DNA from: Azoarcus sp.
GTDB lineage: Bacteria; Pseudomonadota; Gammaproteobacteria; Burkholderiales; Rhodocyclaceae
Assembly (NCBI GenBank): GCA_030656215.1
Contig: JAUSOD010000081.1
Location: forward strand, 24,244 to 88,243
DNA length: 64,000 bases
Reading direction: 5' to 3'
Made by a program: the position numbers and the translations under genes. The notes under the pieces are model-generated. The model was not told the DNA's origin. It saw only the letters and a program-made list of their open reading frames with translations, and ran no database searches. This document shows, in pieces, positions 35,322-44,107 of this stretch. The first letter of the stretch is position 1. The number at the start of each line of letters is the position of its first letter.

Positions 35322-36230
35322 ATGGATCTACGTCACTTGCGCTACTTCGTTGCGGTCGCGGAAGAGGAGAACATCGGACGCGCAGCGACACGTCTGCATA
35401 TATCCCAGCCACCCCTGACCCGCCAGATTCAGCAGCTCGAGGAGGAACTCGGGGTCGCCCTGTTCATCCGTACGCCGCGAGGCATGGAATTGACCCAGGC
35501 TGGCGAACTTTTCCTGGAAGAGGCGCGCAATATCCGGGCACTGGTGGAACAGGCCACCGAACGTACTCAAAGGGCCGGCCAGGGAAAACTGGGGCGTCTC
35601 GATATCGGTATCTTTGGGTCTGCCATCCTGGACGTGATTCCGAAACTGCTGCTGAACTTTCGGAACTGCCATCCGGACGTCAAGGTTGTCCTGCACACGA
35701 TGACGAAAGCGGAGCAGATCGAAGCGGTTCGGCAGCGGCGTATCTCGGTGGGCTTCAACCGCATGCTCGCACCGCTGGACGATATCGTCATCAAGCAGGT
35801 CGCCACCGAGGGGCTGCTGGTCGCATTACACGCTGATCATCCGCTGGCCAGACAATCCGTCATACGCTTCGCCGAGCTCAAGGATCACCCGATGATCCTT
35901 TTTCCGACTGGCGCCCGTCCAAGCTTCATCGACAAAGTCATGGGCCTTTGCATCGAGAACGGCTTCCAGCCGCAGATTTCCCAGGAAGTCGGCGATGCGG
36001 TAACGGGCGTTGCCCTGGTCGCCAGCGGCTTTGGCATCTGTCTGGTGCCCGAATCGGCAACCACGCTCCAGTTTCCCGGGGTGATTTACCGACGGCTCAC
36101 CGACCCTCCTCCAAACCTGATCGTGGATCTGAGCTGCATCTACCGCAGGGGCGACCAGTCGCCGATCCTCGCCGCCTTCCTGCAAACCGTCGATGACTAC
36201 AGAGAAAGCGCGTCAGAGCAAGTCGACTGA
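35322..36230 (+). CDS. LysR-type transcriptional regulator, CatM/BenM subgroup
   Basis: A 302-residue regulator. The N-terminal winged helix (1-60) is MDLRHLRYFVAVAEEENIGRAA followed by LHISQPPLTRQIQQLEEELG; this form is characteristic of the CatM/BenM/CbnR group that responds to muconates and related aromatics-derived acids. The effector domain (about 90-300) is complete (HPDVKVVLHT, VALHADHPLA, GFGICLVPES). The start ATG has GGAGGG upstream; an earlier in-frame codon would add ten residues. It is divergent from the DUF1302 operon, with ATAC-N7-GTAT operators there and at the meta operon. Confidence 0.93.
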   Translation: MDLRHLRYFVAVAEEENIGRAATRLHISQPPLTRQIQQLEEELGVALFIRTPRGMELTQAGELFLEEARNIRALVEQATERTQRAGQGKLGRLDIGIFGSAILDVIPKLLLNFRNCHPDVKVVLHTMTKAEQIEAVRQRRISVGFNRMLAPLDDIVIKQVATEGLLVALHADHPLARQSVIRFAELKDHPMILFPTGARPSFIDKVMGLCIENGFQPQISQEVGDAVTGVALVASGFGICLVPESATTLQFPGVIYRRLTDPPPNLIVDLSCIYRRGDQSPILAAFLQTVDDYRESASEQVD

Positions 36231-36390
36231 ACTAGCCAACTGAGCAAGCCAACCGCGCACTTGGCACGAACGTGGAAGGCGCTGCGGCCTTGGCGCCGCT
36301 GTCAGCGTGACAAGACAGGCAGGGGGCGCGGTGGCCGAGCGCCTTGGGCGTTCGGGCGCAGGATCGGGGACACCAGCGCCATCTCACCGC

Positions 36391-36570
36391 TCAGTTTTTC
36401 ACCGGTACCGTTGCATCCGGCTGATCGATTGCTGCCCCATGCATACGCGCCAGCTCTTTCGCCCGGACCGCTTGCCACTGGGCTTCCGTCAGCCCATGGC
36501 TGCCATCACAGTACTCGCGACGGCCACAACCGCAACGGCCGACATCGTCCGGATTTTTTGCTACTCGCAT
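36391..36570 (-). CDS. CDGSH-type iron-sulfur protein (small)
   Basis: A 59-residue protein from ATG 36568-36570: MRVAKNPDDVGRCGCGRREY followed by CDGSHGLTEAQWQ. C13, C15, C21 and H25 are the three-Cys/one-His ligands of a [2Fe-2S] cluster in the CDGSH (mitoNEET-like) family, in the order C-x-C-x5-C-D-G-S-H. A GTG four codons upstream is an alternative start. It lies downstream of the cupin gene, separated by a 19-bp perfect hairpin, and convergent with lysR. Likely redox or cluster-transfer role. Confidence 0.8.
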   Translation of the reverse strand: MRVAKNPDDVGRCGCGRREYCDGSHGLTEAQWQAVRAKELARMHGAAIDQPDATVPVKN

Positions 36571-36619
36571 TTGATCGTCCACTGAAAAAAGCAGGTGATT
36601 ATCCCTCAAGCCAGGCTCC

Positions 36620-36666
36620 GGTGCTCGGTACCGTGCCGCTCGCCGGGCGGCACGGTACCGAGCACC
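36620..36666. terminator. Perfect 19-bp inverted repeat between cupin and CDGSH genes
   Basis: GGTGCTCGGTACCGTGCCG (36620-36638) is exactly repeated inverted at 36648-36666 with a 9-nt spacer. It directly follows the cupin gene stop on the minus strand. No T-run follows, so it may be a factor-dependent terminator or an mRNA 3'-end stabiliser. Confidence 0.5.
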
Positions 36667-36676
36667 GTCGGGCCTT

Positions 36677-37171
36677 TTACTGCCCGCGCGGGTCATCCCT
36701 CGGATCGACGTACTTGACGTCGAACGGTCCCACGCCGTTGATCTGCACGATCGTCTCGCCGTCCGCCCATGCAAAGTGCGGCATGCCGGCCGGAAGATGA
36801 ACGAAGCTCGCCGCCGGCAGGATGTTGGACGGCTGGCGGTCGAGTTTTTCGCCGGAACCGACCCCGAAACGCCCTGCGATCACCGTCACCATCTCATCCT
36901 TGGAGTGGCGATGTGGCGGCACCGTGAAGCCGGGCGGGAACTTCAGCCGCAGCACGAAAGGCCCCTCCTTGGCGGGGTGGCCGAGCAGGATTGCGGCCTG
37001 GGCACCGGCCGGCAGGGACGGCGGGGCCGCACCCCACGCGATCGTATCGGACGGCACCACGGTGTGATGCGGCTCATGGGCGCGGGCTGGCACGTGTTGA
37101 AACAGGGCGACGGCCGCGAGCGTCAGGGTAAGCAGGCCGGCTGCGCTGCGGACAGGTGTATTGCGTGTCAT
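36677..37171 (-). CDS. Secreted cupin-domain protein
   Basis: A 164-residue protein with a signal peptide (RSAAGLLTLTLAAVALFQHVPARA, cleaved near residue 30) and one cupin domain. Cupin motif 1 is PPHRHSKDEMVTVIAGRFGV (two His and Glu), motif 2 is FVHLPAGMPHFAW (His). The ATG at 37169-37171 has AGAGGA 8 nt upstream. It follows the methyltransferase gene by 56 bp on the same strand. Similar proteins are described as DUF4437-like or quercetinase-like cupins; no substrate can be assigned. Confidence 0.85.
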   Translation of the reverse strand: MTRNTPVRSAAGLLTLTLAAVALFQHVPARAHEPHHTVVPSDTIAWGAAPPSLPAGAQAAILLGHPAKEGPFVLRLKFPPGFTVPPHRHSKDEMVTVIAGRFGVGSGEKLDRQPSNILPAASFVHLPAGMPHFAWADGETIVQINGVGPFDVKYVDPRDDPRGQ

Positions 37172-37227
37172 GACATGATCCTCTCTACTGAATTGGGGGT
37201 GGGGGCCTTGTTCGGCAACCGCGGGCA

Positions 37228-38076
37228 TCACGCCCGCGTGATCACAACCTCGGCGTATTCGCTCGGTACCACCATCGCACCCGTGGTCGCGCGATTGAAG
37301 CGGGCGATCAGCGCGAGGAGGTCGTCGGTCAGCGCCGACTGTGCCGCAGGTTCCAGCGCTGCGTAGGTCTTGAGCACCGGGCCGTAGTAGGACTTGAACA
37401 CGTGCAGCCAGTGCTCCGGCGAGCGATAGCGAAACACGAACTCGGTCGGCTCAACCCGGATCGACGCGGCTGCCGACCCGAACAGCTCCTCAATGCGCTG
37501 GTGCGTGCCCCACAAGGCCGGCGACTTGACCCCGGCCGGTGGCGGCATGTGCTTGCCGATGGTCTTGAACAGCTGGCCGATGAAGCCGTCCGGCGTCCAG
37601 TTGGCAAGTCCGATCTTGCCGCCGGGCCGGCACACCCGCGCCAGTTCGGCTGCGGCACGCGCCTGATCGGGCGTGAACATCACGCCGAAGGTCGACATCA
37701 CGACGTCGAAGCTGCCGCTGTCGAACGGCAGCGCTTCCGCGTCGGCGATCTCGAAACCGATTTGCAGCCGGTCGGCGGCAGCACGCTCGCGGGCACGCTC
37801 GAGCAGGCTCGGGACGTAATCGCTCGCGACCACCTCGCACCAGCGGCGCGCCGCCGCCAGGGCCGCGTTGCCGTTGCCGGAAGCGACGTCGAGCACCTTC
37901 TGCCCGGCCTGGATGTCCAAGGTTTCGCAAAGTTGTTCACCGACGATCTGCAAGGTCGTGCCGACGATGGCGTAGTCGCCGGATGACCACGCACCTTGCT
38001 GGCGGGCTTTGACCGCGCTAAGGTCAATGGATGGGTTTACCGGTGTCCGGTCGGGGGTGGCATAGGATGTATCCAT
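37228..38076 (-). CDS. Class I SAM-dependent methyltransferase
   Basis: A 282-residue methyltransferase. SAM-binding motif I is KVLDVASGNGNAAL, followed by an acidic residue in VVASDYVPSLLERAR, IADAEALPFDSGSFDVVMSTFGVMFTP (motifs II/III) and CRPGGKIGLANWTP. It belongs to the UbiE-like group without a substrate signature. It heads a two-gene unit with the secreted cupin and is divergent from the SARP-like regulator gene, which may control it. Confidence 0.88.
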   Translation of the reverse strand: MDTSYATPDRTPVNPSIDLSAVKARQQGAWSSGDYAIVGTTLQIVGEQLCETLDIQAGQKVLDVASGNGNAALAAARRWCEVVASDYVPSLLERARERAAADRLQIGFEIADAEALPFDSGSFDVVMSTFGVMFTPDQARAAAELARVCRPGGKIGLANWTPDGFIGQLFKTIGKHMPPPAGVKSPALWGTHQRIEELFGSAAASIRVEPTEFVFRYRSPEHWLHVFKSYYGPVLKTYAALEPAAQSALTDDLLALIARFNRATTGAMVVPSEYAEVVITRA

Positions 38077-38209
38077 GATGGTCTCCAGCAGCTTGATGGT
38101 TTTGACGGGGGCTCGCGTCCGGCTATCGATGTCCGCGCCGCAAGCCTGGAATCGAATTTAGGACGCAGGGGTGGGAGCGCGCGTGGTAGCCGGCGTGGAA
38201 AAACACCAG

Positions 38210-40237
38210 ATGGCGTCCGACCCTGCCGATCGATCGGCTGGAGATGGCTTTCGCCTGCAGGTGCAGCTGCTCGGACCGCTCGCGATTTACCGCCACGGGG
38301 TCGCCCTGCCCTTGCCGGCGTCGCGCAAGGTGCGCGCCGTGATCGCCTATCTCACACTCGCGCCACGCGCCGTCGGGCGCGGCCACCTGTGCGAACTGCT
38401 GTGGGATATCCCCAACGATCCGCGTGGCGAACTGCGCTGGTGCCTCAGCAAGGTGCGAAGCGTGCTGGACGAACCGGACCGGCATCGGGTCGAGACCCGC
38501 GGTGACGGCATCACACTCGACCTGTCCGACTGTTTCGTCGACGTGCTTGAGATCGGACGTGCGGCGCAGCAGGGAATCGATAGCCTCGCGCCGCAACGTC
38601 TGCGCGAATTGGCCGCGCTGTTTGCCGGTGACTTCCTCGAAGGGCTGGAGATCGACCGCAGTCCGGAGTTCAGCGGCTGGCTCACCGCGCAACGCTGCCG
38701 CCTGCGTGCCTGCCGTGCCGCCGTGCTCGAACATCTGGTGGCGAGCATCGCGCCCGAATCGGACGAGGTGTTCGGCTATCTCGACCAGTTGCTGCGGCTC
38801 GCACCATTCGACCGCCGTGCCCACGCCATGCTGCTCAACGCGCTGGCGGCACGCGGTCGCATCCACGAGGGCGATGCACATGTGCTCGCGACCGTCCGCC
38901 TGTTCGAAGCCGAGGGCCTGGACGGAGCACCGCTGCGCGAGAGCTGGAAGCTTGCGCGGGGCCGGCAACACGCGCAATCCGAACCGTCGGACGTACTTGC
39001 GCTGTCGCTGCCCTCGCCCCTGATCCCCGCCGCGGCGGACGTGCTCCTCGACGCGGCGCGCCGCGCCTCGATCGCGGTGATGCCGTTTGCCGACCGCACC
39101 GGGGACACGAACAGTCGGCTCGCCGACGGCCTCGCGCACGATGTCATCACCCGCCTCGCCAAGCTGCGCAACCTGTTCGTGATCGCGCACGGCACCATGT
39201 CCGCACTCGGCGCACGCGGCGTTGGCAACGAGGAGGCGGGCCGCCTGTTGAATGTGGATTATGTCGCCGGCGGATCGGTGCGGCGCAAGGCCGACCGCGT
39301 CAGCGTGACCGCCGAGCTGTGCGAAGCCCGCTCCGCCCGTATCGTGTGGACCGAGGAGTTCGAGCACAAGCTCGACGATGCGCTCGAAGTGCTCGACCAG
39401 ATCGGCGACCGCATCGTCGCCTCGATCGCGAGCGAGATCGAACTGGCCGAGCGCAATCGCGCCATTCTCAAACCGCCCACGTCGATGAACGCATGGGAGG
39501 CGTATCACCGCGGCCTGTGGCACATGTATCGCTACGAACCGCAACACAACCGCCAGGCCACGCAGTACTTCGAGATGGCAGCGCGCCTCGACCCCACCTG
39601 GGCACGCGCCCTGTCCGCGCTGTCCTTCACCCACTTCCAGAACGCCTTTCAACGCTGGACCGAGCGCGAGCCGGAAATCGAACACGCCTACCGGGCTGCC
39701 CAGCAAAGCCTCGTCGCCGACGATCGCGATCCGTCCGCGCACTGGGCGATGGGCCGCGCGCTGTGGTTGCGCGGCCGTCACGCGCAGAGTCTGGTCGAAC
39801 TTGAGAAGGCGGTCGAGTTGAGCCCGAGTTTTGCCCACGGCCACTACACGCTCGCGTTCGTGCACGCGCAGTCGGGCGACCCACGGCTGGGCATCGGTTG
39901 TTCCGACCACTCGCGCCAACTGAGCCCGTTCGATCCGCTGCTGTGCGTGATGATGAGCGCGCGCGCGATAGCCCTCGTGCGCCTCGGTCGCTTCGACGAG
40001 GCCGCGGACTGGGCGCTCAAGGGCGCCAGCCGGCCGAACACTTTCTCCCATCTGCGGGCGATCGCCGCCGTTTGCCTGGGCCTGGCTGGTCGACATGATG
40101 AAGGGCGCGAGCTCGCAGCCTCGCTCCACCACATGCTGCCGCACTATCGCATCGACGACCTGCTGACGACGTTTCAATTCGCACCGGACGCGGCGGAATT
40201 GTTTCGCAGGGGCGGGCGCTCGACCTCGCTGGGTTGA
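38210..40237 (+). CDS. SARP/BTAD-type transcriptional regulator with TolB-like and TPR region
   Basis: About 675 residues. The N-terminal 90 residues form an OmpR-like winged helix in the SARP form (LQVQLLGPLAIYRHGVALPL, RKVRAVIAYLTLAP, LCELLWDIPNDPRGELRWCLSKVRSVL); residues about 95-250 are a BTAD helical domain. A TolB-N/FlgO-like segment follows (SIAVMPFADRTGDTNSRLADG, then EDVITRLAKL-like sequence), then TPR repeats to the end. ATG 38210 is chosen; a GTG at 38171 is possible, and neither has a strong ribosome site. Divergent from the methyltransferase-cupin pair, which suggests local regulation. Confidence 0.8.
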   Translation: MASDPADRSAGDGFRLQVQLLGPLAIYRHGVALPLPASRKVRAVIAYLTLAPRAVGRGHLCELLWDIPNDPRGELRWCLSKVRSVLDEPDRHRVETRGDGITLDLSDCFVDVLEIGRAAQQGIDSLAPQRLRELAALFAGDFLEGLEIDRSPEFSGWLTAQRCRLRACRAAVLEHLVASIAPESDEVFGYLDQLLRLAPFDRRAHAMLLNALAARGRIHEGDAHVLATVRLFEAEGLDGAPLRESWKLARGRQHAQSEPSDVLALSLPSPLIPAAADVLLDAARRASIAVMPFADRTGDTNSRLADGLAHDVITRLAKLRNLFVIAHGTMSALGARGVGNEEAGRLLNVDYVAGGSVRRKADRVSVTAELCEARSARIVWTEEFEHKLDDALEVLDQIGDRIVASIASEIELAERNRAILKPPTSMNAWEAYHRGLWHMYRYEPQHNRQATQYFEMAARLDPTWARALSALSFTHFQNAFQRWTEREPEIEHAYRAAQQSLVADDRDPSAHWAMGRALWLRGRHAQSLVELEKAVELSPSFAHGHYTLAFVHAQSGDPRLGIGCSDHSRQLSPFDPLLCVMMSARAIALVRLGRFDEAADWALKGASRPNTFSHLRAIAAVCLGLAGRHDEGRELAASLHHMLPHYRIDDLLTTFQFAPDAAELFRRGGRSTSLG

Positions 40238-40683
40238 GCGGTCGGACCCAAGCCGATTCAGCCATTTTTGACGCGGCAACTGAACATGCCTGCGGTCGGC
40301 TGAAGCCGACCCTACAGAAACATCACGCCATCGATGGGGCTTGGACAAGCGCCGTAGGGCGGACTTCAGTCCGCCGCAGGAGACGGGTTCTGGCGTCAGC
40401 GCGCGGCATCGGCACCTGCGGTCGGCTGAAGCCGACCCTACAGAAACATCACGCCATCGATGGTGCTCGGACAAGCGCCGTAGGGCGGACTTCAGTCCGC
40501 CGCAGGTGGGAGTTCTGGCGCCAGCGCGAGGCATTGGCACCTGCGGTCGGCTGAAGCCGACCCTACAGAAACATCACGCCATCGATGGTGCCCGCGCATG
40601 CGCCGTAGGGCGGGCACTGGCGCCTGCCCGCTTGCACAATTACGAGTGCAGCCCCGCTCACAACACCCTTCGAAAAAATAGCC
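40238..40683. other. Intergenic region filled by tandem REP-type repeats
   Basis: Between the SARP-like gene and the copA promoter. Nearly all of it is the tandem repeat at 40289-40630; no coding signature is seen. Confidence 0.7.
40289..40630. repeat. Tandem repeat, 2.7 units of about 126 bp, each with two REP-like palindromes
   Basis: Units begin at 40289, 40415 and 40540 with CCTGCGGTCGGCTGAAGCCG. Each carries the palindrome GGTCGGCTGAAGCCGACC, the conserved spacer CAGAAACATCACGCCATCGA, and a second palindrome GGCGGACTTCAGTCCGCC after CGTAG. The third unit decays after about 90 bp. Same family as the elements at 9145, 18346 and 47946. Confidence 0.85.
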
Positions 40684-40714
40684 TTGACCTTCCCACGATA
40701 GGAAGGTCTACAGT
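40684..40714 (+). promoter_or_regulatory. copAp: CueR-type MerR promoter of copA
   Basis: -35 TTGACC (40684-40689) and -10 TACAGT (40709-40714) are 19 bp apart, the long spacing of MerR-family promoters. The spacer contains the dyad ACCTTCC-N7-GGAAGGT (40687-40693, 40701-40707), the classic CueR operator. copA starts 37 bp downstream; cueR itself is the next gene after copA. Confidence 0.92.
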
Positions 40715-40750
40715 GCAATCTATCCAAGGCATCCGATAAGGAAAGCAGTC

Positions 40751-43255
40751 ATGAGCGTCACCACAGCAACCGAAGGCACCGTGCGTACCCTGCAGGTGGG
40801 CGGGATGACCTGCGCGTCCTGCGTGGCGCATGTCGAAAAGGCCCTGATGAAGGTCGAGGGCGTGAGCACAGCCAGCGTCAACCTGGCGACCGAGGCGGCC
40901 ACGGTGACCGCTGCCCCCGCGGTGTCCTTCGCGCAGCTCGCCACCGCAGTGGAAAAGGCCGGCTACGAGGTGCGCCGCGATGCACTCACGCTCGACATCG
41001 AGGGCATGAGCTGTGCCGCCTGCGTGGGCCGGGTGGAGAAGGTCTTGCGCCGGGTGCCGGGCGTGGTCGAAGCCAACGTCAACCTCGCCGCCCGCCGGGC
41101 GAGCATCGAGACCGCCGGCGCGGTGCCGGTCGCAGCGCTGATCGAGGCGGTCAAGAAGGCCGGCTTCGGCGCCCGCCCCAGCGCCGACGTCAGCGAGAGC
41201 TCCCGCGCGGCCGACGCCGCAGCCGAGGAAAGCAAGCTGCAGCACGCCGTGTGGCTGGCCGTGGCGCTGACGCTGCCGGTATTCGTGCTCGAGATGGGCT
41301 CGCACCTGATCCCGGCGATGCACGACTGGGTGATGGCGACCATCGGCCACCGCCAGAGCTGGTGGCTGCAGTTCGCGCTGACCACGCTGGTGATGTTCGG
41401 CCCCGGCCTGCGCTTCTTCAAGAAGGGTGTGCCGGCGCTGCTGCGTGGCGCGCCTGACATGAACGCGCTAGTGGCAATGGGTACCAGCGCCGCGTGGGGC
41501 TACTCGGTGGTCGCGACCTTTCTGCCCGGCGTGCTGCCCGAGGGCACGGTCAATGTCTATTTCGAAGCGGCGGCGGTCATCATCACCCTGATCCTGATCG
41601 GTCGCCTGCTCGAAACGCGGGCCCGCGGCCGCACCAGCGAAGCGATCCAGCGCCTGATGCGGATCCAGCCGCGCACCGCTCGGGTGGTGCGCGACGGCGA
41701 GGTGCGCGAACTGCCGATCGAGGAGGTGGTGGTTGGCGATGTGCTCGAAGTGCGTCCGGGTGAGAAGATCGCGGTCGATGGCGAGGTGGTCGAGGGCGCG
41801 TCCTTCGTCGATGAGTCGATGATCACCGGCGAACCGATCCCGGTGGAGAAGACCGTCGGCGCGGCCGTGGTCGGCGGCACGCTGAACACCCGTGGCGCAT
41901 TCAGCTTCCGCGCCACCAAGGTCGGCGCCGACACCGTGCTGGCCCAGATCATCCGCATGGTGGAAACCGCGCAGGGCTCCAAGCTGCCGATCCAGGCGCT
42001 GGTGGACAAGGTCACCATGGTGTTCGTCCCGGTGGTCATGGGGGTGGCGCTGCTGACCTTCCTCGTCTGGCTAGCCTTCGGTGCCGCACCGGCGCTGAGC
42101 TTTGCGCTGGTCAATGCGGTCGCGGTGCTGATCGTCGCCTGCCCGTGCGCGATGGGTCTGGCCACCCCGACCTCGATCATGGTGGCGACCGGCCGCGCGG
42201 CGCAGATGGGCATCCTGTTCCGCCAGGGCAACGCGCTGCAGATGCTGCGCGACGCCGACGTGGTCGCGCTCGACAAGACCGGCACCCTCACCCTCGGTCG
42301 CCCCACGCTCACCGATCTGGTACCCGCCGCGGGGTTCGCACGCGACGAGGTGCTAGCCTTGGTCGCCGCGGTCGAACGCCGCTCGGAACACCCGATTGCC
42401 GAGGCCATCGTTGCCGCCGCACGCGACGCCGACCTCACGCTGGCGGAAATCGAGGACTTCGAGGCCACCGCCGGTCACGGCGTACGCGCTATCGTGAGCG
42501 GTCGCCGTGTGGAAGTCGGCGCCGACCGCCTGATGCGCAGTCTCGGCCTCGATCTCGACGTCTTCGCCGATCAGGCCGCACGCCTCGGCGACGAGGGCAA
42601 GAGCCCGCTGTACGCGGCGATCGACGGCAAACTCGCCGCCATCATCGCGGTCGCCGACCCGCTCAAGCCGACCTCGGTGCAGGCCGTCAAGGCGCTGCAT
42701 GCAATGGGATTGCGGGTGGCGATGATCACCGGCGACAACGCCCGCACCGCGCAGGCGATCGCACGCCAGGCCGGTATCGACGAAGTGGTCGCTGAGGTGT
42801 TGCCGGACGGCAAGGTGGCCGCGCTGAAGAATCTGCGCGACAGCGGGGACGGCAAGGTGCGCCGCATCGCCTTCGTCGGCGACGGCATCAACGACGCACC
42901 GGCGCTGGCCGAGGCCGATGTCGGCATCGCCATCGGCACCGGCACCGACGTGGCGATCGAGAGCGCCGACGTGGTGCTGATGTCGGGCGACCTGATGGGC
43001 GTGCCACGCGCCACTGCGCTTTCGCGCGCAACCATGCGCAACATCCGGCAGAACCTGTTCTGGGCCTTCGCCTACAACACCGCGCTGATTCCGCTCGCGG
43101 CCGGCGTATTCTACCCGGCTGCCGGTCTGCTGCTGTCGCCGGTGTTCGCCGCGGCGGCGATGTCGATGTCGAGCGTGTTCGTGCTCGGCAACGCGCTGCG
43201 GCTGCGCTCTTTCGAGGCGCCGGGGACGGTGCCGGACGGGCGGGCGGGGGCATGA
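40751..43255 (+). CDS. copA: Cu(I)-exporting P1B-type ATPase
   Basis: Inner-membrane pump exporting Cu(I) (and probably Ag(I)) to the periplasm. The 834 residues include two N-terminal metal-binding domains, GMTCASC (C21/C24) and GMSCAAC (C88/C91); eight membrane helices with the CPC motif at 464-466; the actuator TGEP; the phosphorylation motif DKTGT with D508; SEHPIAEAI with the conserved His; and GDGINDAP. The end reads [16 protein letters not shown]. Transcribed from the CueR promoter at 40684-40714. A long inverted repeat starts at its 3' end. Confidence 0.97.
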   Translation: MSVTTATEGTVRTLQVGGMTCASCVAHVEKALMKVEGVSTASVNLATEAATVTAAPAVSFAQLATAVEKAGYEVRRDALTLDIEGMSCAACVGRVEKVLRRVPGVVEANVNLAARRASIETAGAVPVAALIEAVKKAGFGARPSADVSESSRAADAAAEESKLQHAVWLAVALTLPVFVLEMGSHLIPAMHDWVMATIGHRQSWWLQFALTTLVMFGPGLRFFKKGVPALLRGAPDMNALVAMGTSAAWGYSVVATFLPGVLPEGTVNVYFEAAAVIITLILIGRLLETRARGRTSEAIQRLMRIQPRTARVVRDGEVRELPIEEVVVGDVLEVRPGEKIAVDGEVVEGASFVDESMITGEPIPVEKTVGAAVVGGTLNTRGAFSFRATKVGADTVLAQIIRMVETAQGSKLPIQALVDKVTMVFVPVVMGVALLTFLVWLAFGAAPALSFALVNAVAVLIVACPCAMGLATPTSIMVATGRAAQMGILFRQGNALQMLRDADVVALDKTGTLTLGRPTLTDLVPAAGFARDEVLALVAAVERRSEHPIAEAIVAAARDADLTLAEIEDFEATAGHGVRAIVSGRRVEVGADRLMRSLGLDLDVFADQAARLGDEGKSPLYAAIDGKLAAIIAVADPLKPTSVQAVKALHAMGLRVAMITGDNARTAQAIARQAGIDEVVAEVLPDGKVAALKNLRDSGDGKVRRIAFVGDGINDAPALAEADVGIAIGTGTDVAIESADVVLMSGDLMGVPRATALSRATMRNIRQNLFWAFAYNTALIPLAAGVFYPAAGLLLSPVFAAAAMSMSSVFVLGNALRLRSFEAPGTVPDGRAGA

Positions 43256-43469
43256 GGCGCGCCGCTGCGTCCCTGCCGTGGGCTGTCGAGAGCGCCGTTG
43301 CGGGCGGTGCTGCGGCGGAAACAAGGCGGCGCATGTCTGAGCGAGCGCAGCGAGCGAGTTTGCGCCGACTCCGCCGCAGCACCGCCCGCAACGGGAAGCC
43401 GAAGGCCGCGAACGTCTGCCCACGGCAGGGACGCAGCGGGTAAGCGCCTCATGCCCCCGCCCGCCCGTC
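43235..43469. repeat. Long interrupted inverted repeat spanning the end of copA and the copA-cueR gap
   Basis: Three matched blocks nest outward-in: GACGGGCGGGCGGGGGCATG... (43235-43260) with 43444-43469; CGCTGCGTCCCTGCCGTGGG (43264-43283) with 43419-43438; CGTTGCGGGCGGTGCTGCGG (43296-43318 region) with 43372-43394. The first block covers the last codons and stop of copA. In RNA this would fold into one very large hairpin and may attenuate or end copA transcription. Confidence 0.8.
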
Positions 43470-43497
43470 CTTCCCCAAAGCTTCCGAGGAGCACGCG

Positions 43498-43902
43498 ATG
43501 ATGAATATCGGCAAGGCCGCCTCCGCCTCCGGCGTGTCGGCCAAAATGATCCGCTACTACGAATCGATCGGCCTGATCCCGCCGGCGCGGCGCACCGCAT
43601 CGGACTACCGCTATTACACCGACGAGGACGTGCATGTGCTGCAGTTCATCCGCCGCGCCCGCGACCTCGGATTCGTGGTTGAGGATATCGCCGGGCTGCT
43701 CGCCCTGTGGCGCGACCAGGACCGCGCCAGCGCCGACGTCAAGCGCATCGCGCTGAGCCACGTCGCCGTGCTCGAACGCAAGATTGCCGAGTTGCAGGGC
43801 ATGGCCGACACCTTGCGCACGCTGGCCGCGCACTGCCACGGCGACCAGCGCCCCGACTGCCCGATTCTGGCCGATCTCGACACCACCCAGCGCTGCCACT
43901 AA
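43498..43902 (+). CDS. cueR: MerR-family copper-responsive regulator
   Basis: Cu(I)-sensing activator of copA. The 134-residue protein begins MMNIGKAASASGVSAKMIRY (MerR helix-turn-helix), has a dimerization helix, and ends with the metal loop CHGDQRPDC. Counting from the second Met, the two ligands are C112 and C120, exactly as in E. coli CueR. A GAGGAGC ribosome site precedes the start. It is downstream of copA, and its target promoter is probably that at 40684-40714. Confidence 0.96.
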   Translation: MMNIGKAASASGVSAKMIRYYESIGLIPPARRTASDYRYYTDEDVHVLQFIRRARDLGFVVEDIAGLLALWRDQDRASADVKRIALSHVAVLERKIAELQGMADTLRTLAAHCHGDQRPDCPILADLDTTQRCH

Positions 43903-43954
43903 CAAGCCAAGGCCTTAGGTCTGCGAATCCTCGCCATGGCCGGCGCCGCTCACA

Positions 43955-43968
43955 TTACATACTTGTAA
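43955..43968. promoter_or_regulatory. TTACA-N4-TGTAA box before the TolC/multicopper oxidase operon
   Basis: A palindrome ATTACATACTTGTAAT (43954-43969), about 140 bp before the first gene of the operon. Same half-sites and N4 spacing as the box at 1056-1069 beside the CusR-like gene. Confidence 0.6.
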
Positions 43969-44107
43969 TCTCCACCTCAGCCCACGGTAAGGGGGCAAGG
44001 CACACCATAGGCTTACGCAGCACACAACCGAGTGCGCCCGCCGAGTGGCCGAAACACAGCCCCCAGGTATGCGGCGCGCCGACAACAAAGACCGAAGGAG
44101 CCCGGCC

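Noticed and set aside
38123..40540. A long minus-strand open frame (805 codons) opposite the SARP-like regulator, running into the repeat array.
   Set aside because: It starts inside the tandem repeats, has no family features, and mirrors the plus-strand gene.
40289..40630. Tandem repeats considered as a CRISPR array.
   Set aside because: Units are about 126 bp with two palindromes and near-identical spacers; there are no short repeats with unique spacers and no cas genes.
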